Origin: Locusta migratoria
Lineage: Eukaryota; Arthropoda; Insecta; Orthoptera; Acrididae
Reading direction: 5' to 3'
NCBI GenBank assembly: GCA_026315105.1
Contig: CM048744.1
Location: forward strand, 351,851,168 to 351,915,167
Length of the DNA: 64,000 nt
The translations under genes and the position numbers were made by a program. Position 1 is the first letter of the stretch. Each line of letters starts with the position of its first letter. Below the pieces are notes generated by a model, which saw only the letters and a program-made list of their open reading frames with translations, was not told where the DNA came from and did not search any database. Shown here one piece after another: positions 11,126 through 21,904 of the stretch.

Positions 11126-12013
11126 CACCGCACCTGCAAGGACTACCTAAGCACGCCTCCCGTCTGATACAAATTCCCAGCTTCGCCCTGCCCACAGTAC
11201 TCAAACTCGTAGTTATTAAACTAATTCCCGTAAGAGTAAGGGCTTCAAACTTGGCCACCCCTCCCCACTAACGATAGGATCATTGTATTAAATAATAACA
11301 ACTGCAGGATCAGAAGTGACGTCTGTTCTTTGGAACAGACGCCACATGTATATATAAAATTGGTTGACGCCTTCTAAACATAGCTCGTAGCTGTCCGTTG
11401 CACATTGACAGCAGTTATGGAGTGATCCGCCCTGTGTGTCACCCATAACCCAGCGGTATGAGGCGACCATTTGACAGCACTGTACGCCACGTGACAAACG
11501 TCAGCTAGCGAGTACTTTTAATCGGATTACGAGGTATTCTGGGAACGAGAGTCCCTGCAAGTCAAGTAGGTGGCGTCATTCAGACTGGAATACTTGGTAG
11601 CGGTGACACACAGTCGGCTGCGTCTTGGATAGCGCGACGTTGCACAATGCGCACAGAAATGTGCAATTTCAAAATTCGCGACACAAAGCACTGTTTTCCT
11701 GATCATTTACGGACTTGACACATTAAGTGCAGCTCAGAACATAAAAACTTGTGTATCGTGTGGTGAAGGGTAAGTCCTCCAACTTTGCATTGTCCTATGT
11801 TTGTTCCTCACAAATGTCTCGCGGCAAGAATAATTACCAAACCTTCCCGAGTGCTCGGCTCACTCTAGTTCTTATTTCCACTGTCTTGTCACCAGACACT
11901 GCTGTATTGACTCAAGGAAGAAAAACTGAGACCTAAAAATTATTGACTGTAAGTTGTAATCTCATCAAAAATGGTCGAAAGCGATTAAAAACGGGGGAAA
12001 AAATTCACGTGCT
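11126..12013. other. Unassigned DNA
   Basis: No recognised repeat ends. The minus-strand frame at 11288-11497 and plus-strand frame at 11751-11936 have no family signature. Confidence 0.55.
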
Positions 12014-12927
12014 ATTTAAATAAATATGAATGTTTGTTCGTATTTTATGCGTTGGCGCACCGTTCAAGCGATTGCGATGAAACTTTGTACACACATTGCT
12101 TGCGCTTTCTTGGTGGTTATAGGCATCATTATATCAATGCACGACTCATGCGTAGTTCAGGAAATAACTCCGCCATTAAGGACGAGATTTGTGAAAACTG
12201 CATTTTTTTTAATGACGTTTAAATGCATTATTTCTTTGCTTCTAAATGTATTTGCAATATATTTTGCAGATAGTATCCATGCATACCAAAGAATGCATCT
12301 ACAAAATTAGATCACTGTACAACTCATAGTCTAAGAGATACAAGTCATAAACAATGAGACGTTGGGAAACTGTCGCATCATGTTCTTTCCCATTTTATTC
12401 GCTGCTGCACTGTTCATCGGATTGCTATGAAACTTTCCACACTTCACCTTCAAAACAAGAGGAAAGCCACTGTCTATGTAGATTTTTTTATAGTAAAGCA
12501 TTACCTACGATCTTCGAAAAAGTCTACGGTTTTATTCCGATCTGGATCAATTTTGCTTAGCCTTCAAAACTACAGGAACATCATCGTCTACCCAAGATGG
12601 CGAAGGATACTTTCACATAAACTTAGACACCACTTTAATGATCATTATGAAAATTAAAAGTTATATAATTTTTAACAGATTATGAAGGCAATGGACTGAG
12701 GAGGTGGAAGAGTTCCACAGAGCGGTGAGGAGGTGATTGGCAGAGAAAGGGGAAGCTGGAAATGAGCAGAGCGACGAGCGCAAGCAAATGAACTGAGAGA
12801 GTGGGGATGAGGAGACTGACCACAGGGGGAGATGGTGTGGACAGAGAGAAACGCGAGGGAGAGATGGACGAAATTAAAGAGCGGAATAAATCATTATGTA
12901 CCCGGGCGGCGCAGGGTTTTCAGCTAC
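12014..12927 (+). mobile_element. Helitron-like element (family C)
   Basis: The left part has an aatatgaatgtttgttcg...cgattgcgatgaaactt module that recurs in looser form at 12344-12440. A purine-rich gaggag...gacagagag stretch follows (12690-12870). The right end has a GC-rich stretch, cccgggcggcgcaggg, followed by ttttcagctact, close to the CTAG-T terminus of Helitrons but with CTAC. The left boundary is not certain. A related purine-rich piece lies at 52495-52640. Confidence 0.45.
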
Positions 12928-13276
12928 TTTTAAATAAGTCACTTTAAAACATACTACAAAGTACAAACATTTTTCCTCAGCCCATACAGTTTTCTAAACC
13001 AATACTGGTAAGTCCTGACATTTTGTAAAAGTGCATTTTTAATAGCTGCGACATTGTTTGTAAACTCTGAAACGAGAATCGAGGGATGAATGCAACAGCT
13101 AATAGTAATGGCTGTAGAGGATATTTGTCGCTGAGAAAAATCCGCAAAATTCATTTCATTTGTAGTGCTAGCGACTTTAGTGAAGTATACATATATCTCC
13201 TACTTAATGCATGCACTCCTACTTAAATTTTACAAATATTGTCAAGTTATTAAACATGTAAGTAGCGGCGGCAATA

Positions 13277-13309
<33 letters not shown>

Positions 13310-13370
13310 TACACTGTCATTACCGCTAATTACTCACAAGACACTGTACTTCGTGGGGCAGGGTGCAAAC
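12928..13370. other. Unassigned DNA with ATG microsatellite
   Basis: A (GAT)n array occupies 13275-13309. The remainder shows no gene or repeat end. Confidence 0.6.
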
Positions 13371-13492
13371 GTTCAAATGTTTGTAAATCTATGGGATTTA
13401 ACTGCTGCGGTTATTAGTCCCTATGCTTATATACTACTTTAACTTATGATAAGGACAACACACACGCCCAGAGGGAGGACTCGAACCCCTCA
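13371..13492 (-). mobile_element. SINE-2, 5'-truncated
   Basis: The tail (gttcaaatgtttgtaaat) and body are followed by the B box (ggttcgagtcc on the minus strand near 13480-13490) and then break off, so most of the tRNA-like head is missing. Confidence 0.7.
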
Positions 13493-14210
13493 TGACCTAA
13501 AACTACATATTTCAGAAGTGCTAACTTACAACTGCGTAAACAGCATCGGATCGGAAGACCAAAATACTTCACGTCGTTCAGTTGATGATCTAGTTCCGAA
13601 CTGTACAAACTGAATCAGGTTAGAAGACCGAAACAGTTCTGCTAGTTCATTTACAAGGAGAGTGTATGTTAGACGCATTTTTTATTAATCTTTATATATA
13701 AATGGGCTGTAAAGTATCTCTACTACCGCAGGTTTGCATCTACATCTAACAAAATTCGTGTATGGTTCCTCGGTCTGATATTAAAAAATACGTATTTCAA
13801 AGTTTTTCCTGAAAATAAAGTGAACTACGTAGTCCATTTGAACTAGTTAAGTAAGAACTATTCAGAAATGAACTATTCTGTAAGAGGAACTACTTTTCCC
13901 ATCTTTAAAAAAGAGCATAAAAACCCATGCCCTGACACGTCATACAACGATTAACAACAAAATATTATTTTTACGCGCGATGAAAGACTCCTAGTAGTTA
14001 AATGGCGCAACGTCACCTGAGGTAAACGTTATTGTAGACTGAATCCATTTTCCGAACGCGACCCGGCTTCATCCGCAAGTTCACGAAAGCTACTTTCGAA
14101 AGGTCATGCCTAAGTTCCGGCTTATTTTTTCGCCAAAAGCGAAACTACGGCCTAAACCAATATTTTGGCAGAAACCATTGGTAATCGAATATTGGGTCGG
14201 TCTTTACTTA
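13493..14210. other. Unassigned AT-rich DNA
   Basis: Nothing recognisable up to the truncated 5' edge of the RTE copy. Confidence 0.55.
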
Positions 14211-15470
14211 GATATTGCGAGAAGACTTGGACAGAGCACTAAAAGATTTGAGTCGAAACAAGGCCCCTGGAGAAGATGATGTTCCGTCTGAACTGCTATT
14301 ATCGTTAGGAGAGTCAGTCATGAATAAATTGTTCAAACTGGTATGCAAGATGTATGAGACGGGGGAAATACCGCTTCAAGAAGAATATAGTGATTGCAAT
14401 TCGAAAGAAAGCAAGTGCAGACAAATTTGAAAATTACAGAACTATCAGTTTAATAAGTAATAGTTGCAAAATACTAACACGAATTATTTACAGACAAATG
14501 GAGAAACTGCTGGAATTCGATCTTGGAGAGGATCAGTTTGGATTTAGGAGACATGTACGAACGCACGAGGCAATACTGAAATTAGACTTATCTTAGAAGA
14601 AAGGCTAAGGAAAGGGAAACCTATGTTTTTAGCATTTGTGGATCTGGAGAAAGCTTTTGATAATGTTGACTAGACTACACTCATTCAAATTCTCTAGGTA
14701 GCACGGGTAAAATATAGGGGGGGGGGGCAAAGACTTATATTCAACTTGTACAAAAACCAGACTGCAATTATTAAAGATGAAGGGCATGAAAGGGTAGCAG
14801 TGGTTTGGAAGCGAGTATGACAGGGTTGTAGCCTTTCCCCAATGTTGTTCAATCTTTAAATTGAGCAAGCTGTGAAGGAATGTTAGGAGAAATTTGGAGA
14901 GGGAATTAAAGTTCAGGAGAGGGAATAAAAACGTTGTGGTTTGCTGATGGCATAGTAATTCTGTCAGAGACAGCAAAAGACCTGGAAGAGCAAATAAATG
15001 GAATGGGCAGTGTCTTGAAAGGAAAGTATAACATGATCATTAACAACACTAAAACGAGGTTAATGGAATGTAGTGTCAGAAAATCAGGCCATGCTGAAGG
15101 AATTAGATTAGATAGTGAAGCATTAAAAGTAGCAGACGAGTTTTGTTATTAGGGTAGCAAGATAAGTTCTGATGGCCGGAGTAAAGAAGATATAAAATGC
15201 AGAATGGGATGGCAAGAAAAGAGTTTGTGAAGCGAAATTTGTTGACATATTAGTTTAAAAGATAGGAAGTCCTTTGTGAAAGCATTTGTGTGCAGTGTAG
15301 CACTGTATGGGAGTGAAAGGTGGAGTATAAGGAATTAAGAGAAAAGATGATAGCTTTCGAAATGTGGTGCTACAGACGAATGATGATTAGATGGGTAGAT
15401 CACGTAACTAATAAGATGCTGAACAGACTTAGGGAGGAAAGGAGCTTCTGGTATGTGCTGACTAAGAAGG
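14211..15470 (+). pseudogene. RTE-type LINE, 5'-truncated and decayed
   Basis: Corresponds to the second half of the intact LINE protein at 18416-21379, beginning near EDLDRALKDLSRNKAPG. Reverse transcriptase landmarks survive in pieces: FENYRTISLISNSCKILTRI, FVDLEKAFDNVD, and FADGIVILSET where an active enzyme has FADD. Reading frame is lost at many points by stops and indels. The endonuclease half is absent, the usual 5' truncation of a LINE insertion. The 3' end resumes at 16477-16684 after an insertion. Confidence 0.85.
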
Positions 15471-16476
15471 AAAGTAATTGGGCTCGAACGAACATATATA
15501 CACCAAAATCGTACGACAGATAATGTAGAGATCCCTTATTGCACTAGTGATACTCCCACATCTGCAAAACTCTGCAGTCGTACGTTAGAGGCCCTTTGCG
15601 TGTGTCTTGCCACATTGCACTTTGACCTGTCGGTTCGCCAGGAGGGACAGTGCAGTGTGCCTCTGAAGTTGGGTTTTGTGATGTTGTTTGTGTGGTGAAG
15701 CGTCAGATGGGGCGGCTATTGGTAATCAATCCTGCTGAAGTATTGCGATTGGTTGAGATGAAGTTACGAAGAACCCTTCTTCGTGAAGCTGGTGTTAGTG
15801 TAGAAGATGAATCAATTGCATGATTTCGCGTATCTGTTATGATACAGAAATATGAGCATAAGTTAGTGTTGTTACAAACTCATAATGATGATAATAGGGA
15901 TGATACTGACGAACAACTCATTGCAAGCGGTAGTGCTACGGTAAGTGCGGGAAGAGGCGATGGAAGCAGTGGCAGTGAATACCAACAGTCTTTCGGGAAG
16001 AAGGTTAAAGTTGCAACTATCATCACGGCTGCCGGCCGCGGTGGCCGAGGGGACTAAGGCGCTCCAGTCACGGTCCGCTCGGCCACTACGGTCGGGGGTT
16101 CGAATCCCCCCTCGGGCATGGATATTTGTGCCGTCCTAGTTCCTAAGTAGTTCATAAGTAGTTTGTAAGTTTAGGGACTGATAGCCACTTAGTTAAGTCC
16201 CATAGACTTTACAAACATTTGAACATTTTTTCATCACGGCTTTTGATGACAATTCGCTAGAGAACATGTACGATGATTATTACATAAGTTATAGTTAAGA
16301 TAACTGCATTACGTATGGCGTCTACAACTACATCTACAGTGCTATCTAGAGCATGGTTGCAGAGCTTTGTAGAAAAACGACACCCACCAGCACATTGAGG
16401 TGTTCGTAGAGATCCTATAACCAAACGTTCAAACAGATATGTTTGTTCGAGCCCATGTGCTTTCCTTGTAAGTCAA
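15471..16476 (+). other. Insertion within the RTE copy, unknown element
   Basis: About 1 kb separates two pieces of one LINE copy. It contains an open stretch on the plus strand around 15699-16030 (GRLLVINPAEVLRLVEMKLR, then an acidic Asp/Glu- and Ser/Gly-rich segment), cut by a SINE at 16031-16230 and continuing afterwards as FDDNSLENMYDDYY. I do not recognise the protein; length and composition would suit a gag-like or regulatory segment of a retroelement, but this is a guess. No terminal repeats were confirmed. Confidence 0.4.
16031..16230 (+). mobile_element. SINE-1 with perfect 11-bp target duplication
   Basis: A full 200-bp SINE with A box gtggccgagggg, B box ggttcgaatcc near 16097-16107 and an acatttgaacatttt tail. 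The direct repeat tcatcacggct flanks it at 16020-16030 and 16231-16241. It is the youngest layer of a three-level nest (SINE in unknown insert in RTE LINE). Confidence 0.93.
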
Positions 16477-16684
16477 GGGATAGGTTGATGGGACAGATCG
16501 TGAGACATGAGGTAATCGTCAATTTAGCGTTAGAAGGAAGTGTGTAGGGTAAAAATCGTAGAGGTACCCAAGGGACGAACACGGTAGGTTGCCGAACGTA
16601 TTGTCAGATGAAGGGACTTGCACAGGACAGGGTAGTGTGGAGAGCTGCATCAGACCAGTCTGCGGACTGAAGACAACAACAACA
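16477..16684 (+). pseudogene. RTE LINE 3' end (continues 14211-15470)
   Basis: Picks up at the point where the upstream piece stops and runs to the element's 3' end: ggataggttgatggg, the ggaagtgtgtagggtaaaaa segment, cttgcacaggacagg, and the terminal ggactgaagacaacaacaac. The final AAC repeat matches the 3' end of the full-length copy. Confidence 0.85.
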
Positions 16685-16961
16685 GCTGTACTCAGAGAAT
16701 GTGTGGAGTGTGCCTGGTCGCAGGGAGCCCCCGGCGCTGGCCTCGCGCGGCCTCCCTGGCCACGCCTCTACTGCAGCAGCTGGTGACTCAGCCGGCCCCA
16801 CGCTGCGCAGCCACCAAGTGCAAGGTCGCGCTGCTCCTGCTGCTCACTGCCACCACACTGCTTCTGCGTCCTATTTGTCACTTCAAGGCTGCAGCAGTTC
16901 CCTACCTGTAACCACGCTGATGCGTGCTTGCTTGCAGACCCAGCCACGAATAACTATTCCA
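16685..16961. other. GC-rich stretch, unassigned
   Basis: More GC-rich than its surroundings; short overlapping frames on both strands without recognisable motifs. Confidence 0.45.
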
Positions 16962-17163
16962 GCCGCGGCGGACTAGCCGTGCGCACTGGGGCGCCGTGCT
17001 GCGGTGCGCGTGGCCGTTCGCCGTCGGGGGTTCGAGTACCCCTCTCTGGTATAGGTGTGCATGTTGTGCTTAGGTTAGTTTACCTTAGTTTAATAGTTTG
17101 TAAACTAGGGATTAATATCCAATCAGTTTAGTCCCATAGATTTAAAAACATTCGAACATTTTT
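16962..17163 (+). mobile_element. SINE-2 copy
   Basis: Head gccgcggcggactagccg with B box ggttcgagtac near 17030-17040, the tgttgtgcttaggttag body and an acattcgaacattttt tail. Flanked by an imperfect direct repeat (taactattcca at 16951-16961, gaactatttca at 17164-17174). Confidence 0.8.
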
Positions 17164-17213
17164 GAACTATTTCACATGGTGCGTAAATTGTGTGACACAG
17201 GCGAAATACCCTT
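17164..17213 (+). pseudogene. Tiny RTE LINE fragment
   Basis: The stretch aactatttcacatggtgcg...gacacaggcgaaataccc parallels the LINE segment encoding KLFELVCRMYETGEIP. Only ~50 bp are left, so the call is weak. Confidence 0.4.
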
Positions 17214-17556
17214 TGAAAATTAAAATTAAAAGTAATATTTTTAATCATCTGGGACTGCTGCGTCGTATGTCATTTAGAGACATTGTAAACTATTAAATCC
17301 AAAGACGCTGCTCTTTAATAAATTATTTAATCAGACTGGCCTGTTTCGGCGTGAGTACCATCGTGAGGTGTACTGTAAAAGACAGGTGGGTATACTGTTT
17401 AATACGATAATTGTAACTCATAAATATGTACTTTATACATTGGTAGCTCTAGATAATACCTAAGAAATAATTGCATTGTAACCTTGTAATATCGCTGACA
17501 TATCTTTCGAAATAACTATCTCATATCAACAGTGTGCGAATTATTTTTAAAATGTT

Positions 17557-17559
<3 letters not shown>
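17214..17559. other. Unassigned AT-rich DNA
   Basis: No recognisable feature. Confidence 0.55.

Positions 17560-17627
<68 letters not shown>
17560..17627. repeat. (AT)n microsatellite
   Basis: About 68 bp of pure AT. It lies at the position where Helitron B carries its TA array at 2768, suggesting the array belongs to the element. Confidence 0.95.
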
Positions 17628-17631
<4 letters not shown>

Positions 17632-18064
17632 TTTAGGTGTTTGTGCCTATATTTCTCTCTGCAGCCAAAACTAAACATCGCAAACGAATAGTGTTTGTAT
17701 GTGGTAGTACGTATCAGTCTCCCACTGTGTACTATGGTGGTAGAGGGGTGATAACCATAAGGGGTTGGAAGATATGGGCGTTGAAAGTTACCGATTTATG
17801 TAAAACTCAGCAAAAACTACACAGTGCACACGAACAATCTCTGTGCTGTTGTAGTACAAAGTCTCCCGTTGTACACCACAGCTGCTCCATGTTGATAGCT
17901 GTAACAGGTTGGAAGATATAATGGTTGAAAGTCGTCAGCTTATATAAAATTGGGACTGAAGACCAGCGATAATTTTTGACAATATAACAGCAAACAGGTT
18001 ATATACAGCGACACGTGATGCATATTCTTCAGTTCTTTTCCTGAAAGAAGTATACGAATAAAGA
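17628..18064 (+). mobile_element. Helitron B, partial copy with duplicated module
   Basis: Matches the interior of Helitron B (2828-3110). The module beginning ctctgcagccaaaacta and ending near the cgttgaaagt motif occurs twice here (17657-17800 and 17812-17940), whereas the copies at 2.8 and 62.7 kb have it once. The 3' hairpin and CTAG end are missing. Confidence 0.6.
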
Positions 18065-18149
18065 ATAATGGAGCATATTGCACTTTGAAAAGTAAAGTAC
18101 TAGGAAAGAAATTTCGCGTTCTCGATGCGTTTCTAAAAGACAGAAAACG

Positions 18150-18396
18150 GCGCTGAAAAGTGAAATTTCAGACGATAGAAACTTGAAATTTGTAGACGTT
18201 GTTTAGCTTACACTGTAGGTATCCGCGATTTTTCAATATTCCCATTCCTAAAAGGGTGAACTAAGGAATGAACAGTTTTTTGAAAATACGTTCCTATTAA
18301 GGCAATTTTGAAGCGAGAAATACAAAACTTGTGATTTAGATTTCTGATTGGCATTTTAAAAAACATGTTTCGATTATTTCTTGAAATTCAACCACT
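18150..18396 (+). mobile_element. Helitron A fragment, left half
   Basis: Matches the minus-strand Helitron A at the right edge of the window: gatagaaacttgaaatttgt, then ttttgaaaatacgt, gcaattttgaagc and a gaaattcaaccact segment. The RTE LINE interrupts it, and homology resumes at 21618 after the 10-bp target duplication. Confidence 0.65.
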
Positions 18397-21300
18397 GTTG
18401 TTGTTGTTATGGTCTTCAGTCCGGAGACTGGTTTGATGCAGCTCTCCACCCTACTCTATCCTGAGCAAGCCTTTTCATCTCCTCATAAGAACGGCAACCC
18501 ACATCCACTTGAATCTGCTTACTATACGCGTCTCTTGGTCTCCCTCTGCGATTTTTACCCCACACACTTCCCTCCAATGCTAAATTTACGAATCCTCGAT
18601 GTCTAAGAATATGTCCTACCAAGCGATCCCTTCTTTTAGTCAGGGTATGCCAAAAATTCCTTTTCTCGCCAATTTTGTTCAGTACCTCTTCATTAGTTAT
18701 GTGATCTACCCACTTAATCTTCAGCATTCTTCTGTAACACCACATTTCAAAAGCCTCTATTCTCTTCCTGTCCGCACTGCTTATCGTCCATGTTTCACTC
18801 CCGTACAAGGCAACACTCCACACAAATGCCTTCAGAAAAGACTTCCTTACACTTAAATTAATATTCGATGTTAGCAAATTTCTCTTTTTCAAAAATGCTT
18901 TTCTTCCCATTGCCATTCTGCATTTTATATCCTCTGTACTGCGACCATCGCATGTTATTTTACTACCCAAGTAACAAAACTCATCTACCACCTTCATTGT
19001 CTCATTACCTAATCTAATTCCTTCGGCATCGCCTGATTTTCTAAGACTACATTCCATTATTTTTGTTTTGCTCTTGTTTATGTTCATTTTATACGCTCTC
19101 TTCAACACACTGTCCATTCCATTCAACTGCTCTTCAAGGTCGTTCGCTGTCTCTGACAGAATTACAATGTCATCAGCAAAACGCAATGTTTTTATTTCTT
19201 CCCCCTGAACTTTAATGCCTATTCCAAAATTTTCCTTGCTTTCCTTCACCGCCTGCTCAATGTACAAATTGAATAACATCGGAGAAAGGCTACAACCCTG
19301 TCTTACTCCCTTCCCAACTGATGCTTCCCTTTCATGCCCTTCAAGTCTAATAACTGCGGCCTGGCTTTTGTACAAATTGTAAATAACTCTCCTTTCCCTG
19401 TATTTTACCCCTGCTGACTTCAGAATTTGAAAGAGTGTAGTCCAGTCAACATTGTCAAATGCTTTCTCCAAATCTACAAAAGCTAAAAATGTAGGTTTGC
19501 CTTTCCTTAATCTATCTTCTAAGATAAGACGTACGGTAAGTATTGCCTCCCGGGTTCCTACGTTCCTCCTGAATCCAAACTGATCTTCCCCGAGGTCAGC
19601 TTCTACCAGCTTTTCCATTCTCCTGTAGATAATTCGTGTTAAAATTTTGCAACCATGACTTATCAAACTGATGGTTCTGTAATTTTCACACCTGTCTGCG
19701 CCTGATTTCTTTGGAATGGGGATTATTACATTTTTCTTAAAGTCTGAGGGTATTTCGCCTGTCTCATACATCCTACACACCAGTTCAAATAGTTTTGTCA
19801 TGGCTGGCTCTCCCAGAGACTTTAGTAGCTCTGAGGGTATGTCATCTACTCCTGGGGCCTTGTTCCGACCTAGGTCTTTCAGGGCTCTGTCAAATTCATC
19901 TCTCAGTATAGTATCTCCTATTTCATCTTGATCTACTTCCTCTTCCCTTCCTACAACATCGTCTCTAAGTTCATTTCCTTTGTAGAGCTGCTCTATGTAC
20001 TCTTTCCACCTTTCAGCTTTCCCTTCTTTGCTGAGAACTGGTTTCCCATCTGAGTTCTTGATATTCGTAGAATTACTTTTCTTGTCCCCAAATGTGTCTT
20101 TTATTTTCCTGTAGGCGGTATCTACTTTTCCCCTTCTTATACATTCTTCTACAGATTTGCATTTGGCTTCTAGCCACTCCTGCTTAGCCATTTTGCATTT
20201 CCTGTCAATCTCATTTTTTAGTCGTCTGTACTCCATTTTGCTTGTTTCATTTACTGCATTTTTATATTTTCTCCTTTCATCAATTAAATTTAGTATTTCC
20301 TGTGTTATCCAAGGATTTTTTGTTGGTCTTGCCTTTCTACCTATTTTGTCCTCCGCTGCCTTCACTATTTCATCTCTCAATGCTACCCATTCCTCTTCTA
20401 CTGTTTTATTTGCCCCTGTTTCTGTCAATTGTTGCCTAAAGCTCCCTCTGAAATTCACCAGAACTTCACGTTCCTTCAATTTATCTAGGTCCCATCTCCT
20501 TATTTTCCTACCTTTCTGCAGTTTTTTCAGTTTCAGCCTACAGTTCATGACTAACAAGTTATGGTCAGAGTCTATATCTGCCCCTGGGTATGTCTTGCAG
20601 TTTATAACCTGGTTCCGGAATCTATGTTTTACCATTATAAAATCTATCTGATATCTTCCGGTGTCTCCTGGTCTTTTCCACGTATACAACCTTCTTTTGT
20701 GATTCTTAAACCACGTGTTTGTTACAATTAAATCATGTTCCGTGCAAAATTCTACCAGGCGACTTCCTCTTTCATTCCTTCTGCCCAGTCCATATTCACC
20801 TACTATTTTTCCTTCTCTTCCTTTTCCTACTACCGAATTCCAGTCTCCCATTACAATTAAGTTTTCCTCTCCCTTAGCTGTCTGAATAATTTCCTTTAGC
20901 TCCTCATATATTTCTTCGATCTCCTCATCATCGGCAGAGCTAGTTGGCATATAAACCTGTACTACTGTTGTCGGTGTTGGCTTCGTATCTATCTTGACAA
21001 TGATAAGGCGATCACTGTGCTGCTTATAGTAGTTTACCCGCATTCCTATTTTCTTATTCATTATGAGTCCTACTCCTGTGATACCCCCAACTGCTTTTGT
21101 ATTTATAATCCTGTACTCACCTGACCAGAAATCCTGTTCATCCTGCCACCGAACTTCACTAATCCCCACTATATCTAACTTCAACCTATCCATTTCCCTT
21201 TTTAAATTTTCTAATTTTCCTACCCGATTAAGGGATCTAACATTCCACGCTCCGATCCGTAGAACGCCAGTATTGTCTTTCCTGATGATAACATCCTCCT

Positions 21301-21607
21301 GAGTAGTCCCCGCCCGGAGATCCGAATGGGGGACTATTTTACCTCCGGAATATTTTACCCGAGAGGATGCCATCATCATGTTTTCATACAGTAGAGCTGC
21401 ATGTCCTCGGGAAAAGTAACGGCTGTAGTTTCCCCTTGCTTTCAGCCGTTCGCAGTAACCTTGTGGCAAATCCACATTAGCTGATGTTACAAGGCCAGCT
21501 CAGTCAATCATCCAGACTGTTGCCCCTATAACTACTGAAAAGGCTGCTGCCCCTCTTCAGGAACCACACGTTTGTCTGGCCTCTCCACAGATACCCCTCC
21601 GCTGTGG
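18397..21607 (-). mobile_element. Full-length RTE-type LINE retrotransposon
   Basis: A 3.2-kb element carried on the minus strand with one intact coding region, a short 5' leader (21380-21607) and a ~19-bp 3' trailer ending in an (AAC)n repeat, as is usual in the RTE clade. A perfect 10-bp direct repeat, ttcaaccact, at 18387-18396 and 21608-21617 marks the target duplication. The target is a Helitron fragment. The element is intact in both coding capacity and ends, unlike the other RTE copies here (14.2, 21.9, 22.8, 24.9, 45.1 and 50.2 kb). Confidence 0.92.
18416..21379 (-). CDS. LINE endonuclease / reverse transcriptase (RTE type)
   Basis: A 987-residue polyprotein that nicks target DNA and copies the element's RNA onto it. 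The frame is open upstream to a GTG at 21475, but the first of three consecutive ATGs at 21379 (MMMASSRVKYSGG) is the more likely start. Residues ~40-278 form an exonuclease-endonuclease-phosphatase fold nuclease: AWNVRSLN (Asn46), SEVRW (Glu75), GDWNS (Asp179, Asn181) and SDHN (Asp272, His273). A Lys/Arg-rich linker follows. The reverse transcriptase spans ~545-800: NYRTISLISHGCKILTRI, FVDLEKAFD (634-642), RQGCSLSP (693-700) and the catalytic FADD (734-737). The C-terminal part has YGSETW and AFEMWCYRRML, typical of RTE-like proteins. Automated annotation often mislabels such proteins as craniofacial development protein 2. No stop or frameshift is seen; activity is not proven. Confidence 0.95.
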   Translation of the reverse strand: MMMASSRVKYSGGKIVPHSDLRAGTTQEDVIIRKDNTGVLRIGAWNVRSLNRVGKLENLKREMDRLKLDIVGISEVRWQDEQDFWSGEYRIINTKAVGGITGVGLIMNKKIGMRVNYYKQHSDRLIIVKIDTKPTPTTVVQVYMPTSSADDEEIEEIYEELKEIIQTAKGEENLIVMGDWNSVVGKGREGKIVGEYGLGRRNERGSRLVEFCTEHDLIVTNTWFKNHKRRLYTWKRPGDTGRYQIDFIMVKHRFRNQVINCKTYPGADIDSDHNLLVMNCRLKLKKLQKGRKIRRWDLDKLKEREVLVNFRGSFRQQLTETGANKTVEEEWVALRDEIVKAAEDKIGRKARPTKNPWITQEILNLIDERRKYKNAVNETSKMEYRRLKNEIDRKCKMAKQEWLEAKCKSVEECIRRGKVDTAYRKIKDTFGDKKSNSTNIKNSDGKPVLSKEGKAERWKEYIEQLYKGNELRDDVVGREEEVDQDEIGDTILRDEFDRALKDLGRNKAPGVDDIPSELLKSLGEPAMTKLFELVCRMYETGEIPSDFKKNVIIPIPKKSGADRCENYRTISLISHGCKILTRIIYRRMEKLVEADLGEDQFGFRRNVGTREAILTVRLILEDRLRKGKPTFLAFVDLEKAFDNVDWTTLFQILKSAGVKYRERRVIYNLYKSQAAVIRLEGHEREASVGKGVRQGCSLSPMLFNLYIEQAVKESKENFGIGIKVQGEEIKTLRFADDIVILSETANDLEEQLNGMDSVLKRAYKMNINKSKTKIMECSLRKSGDAEGIRLGNETMKVVDEFCYLGSKITCDGRSTEDIKCRMAMGRKAFLKKRNLLTSNINLSVRKSFLKAFVWSVALYGSETWTISSADRKRIEAFEMWCYRRMLKIKWVDHITNEEVLNKIGEKRNFWHTLTKRRDRLVGHILRHRGFVNLALEGSVWGKNRRGRPRDAYSKQIQVDVGCRSYEEMKRLAQDRVGWRAASNQSPD

Positions 21608-21617
21608 TTCAACCACT

Positions 21618-21904
21618 AAGCGGGCGTAAAAAAATTAACGTTGCTAATAAGAATATTTTGATGCGAAAATTTGGATCTGGAACTATGGTTGGAATTAAAT
21701 TGTTTTCGGATGTTTTGAATTCTGTCGTCAATGATGCAATAGGGGGTGGCAAGTTATATCAAAACTCTTAGCATTAAAAACGCTTTGCTAATCAAATCTA
21801 TGAAAGTTATATTTAGAAACAACCAATCCAGACCATCCAATCTAAGCGTGCGAAACAGCGGGAATTAAGGTAGTATACGTAAATAAGGAGCTACAACAAG
21901 AAGT
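21618..21904 (+). mobile_element. Helitron A fragment, right half, and unassigned remainder
   Basis: Continues the Helitron A copy across the LINE: aagcgggcgtaaaaaaatt, gttgctaataag, tttggatctggaac. Similarity fades after about 21720; the rest up to the next LINE copy is unassigned. Confidence 0.45.

Noticed and set aside
14629..14976. 115-codon minus-strand frame
   Set aside because: Antisense of the decayed RTE copy on the plus strand.
16031..16115. tRNA gene (Leu or Ser type)
   Set aside because: Promoter boxes and part of the fold are present, but the unit continues into a SINE body, has a target duplication and recurs over a dozen times with decay; it is a SINE head.
15523..16470. LTR retrotransposon in the RTE insert
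   Set aside because: I looked for direct terminal repeats starting TG and ending CA and found only weak similarity around gtagagatcc; not sufficient.
20157..20651. 164-codon plus-strand frame
   Set aside because: Antisense shadow of the intact RTE LINE frame; Leu/Phe-rich as expected from reading its A-rich coding strand backwards.
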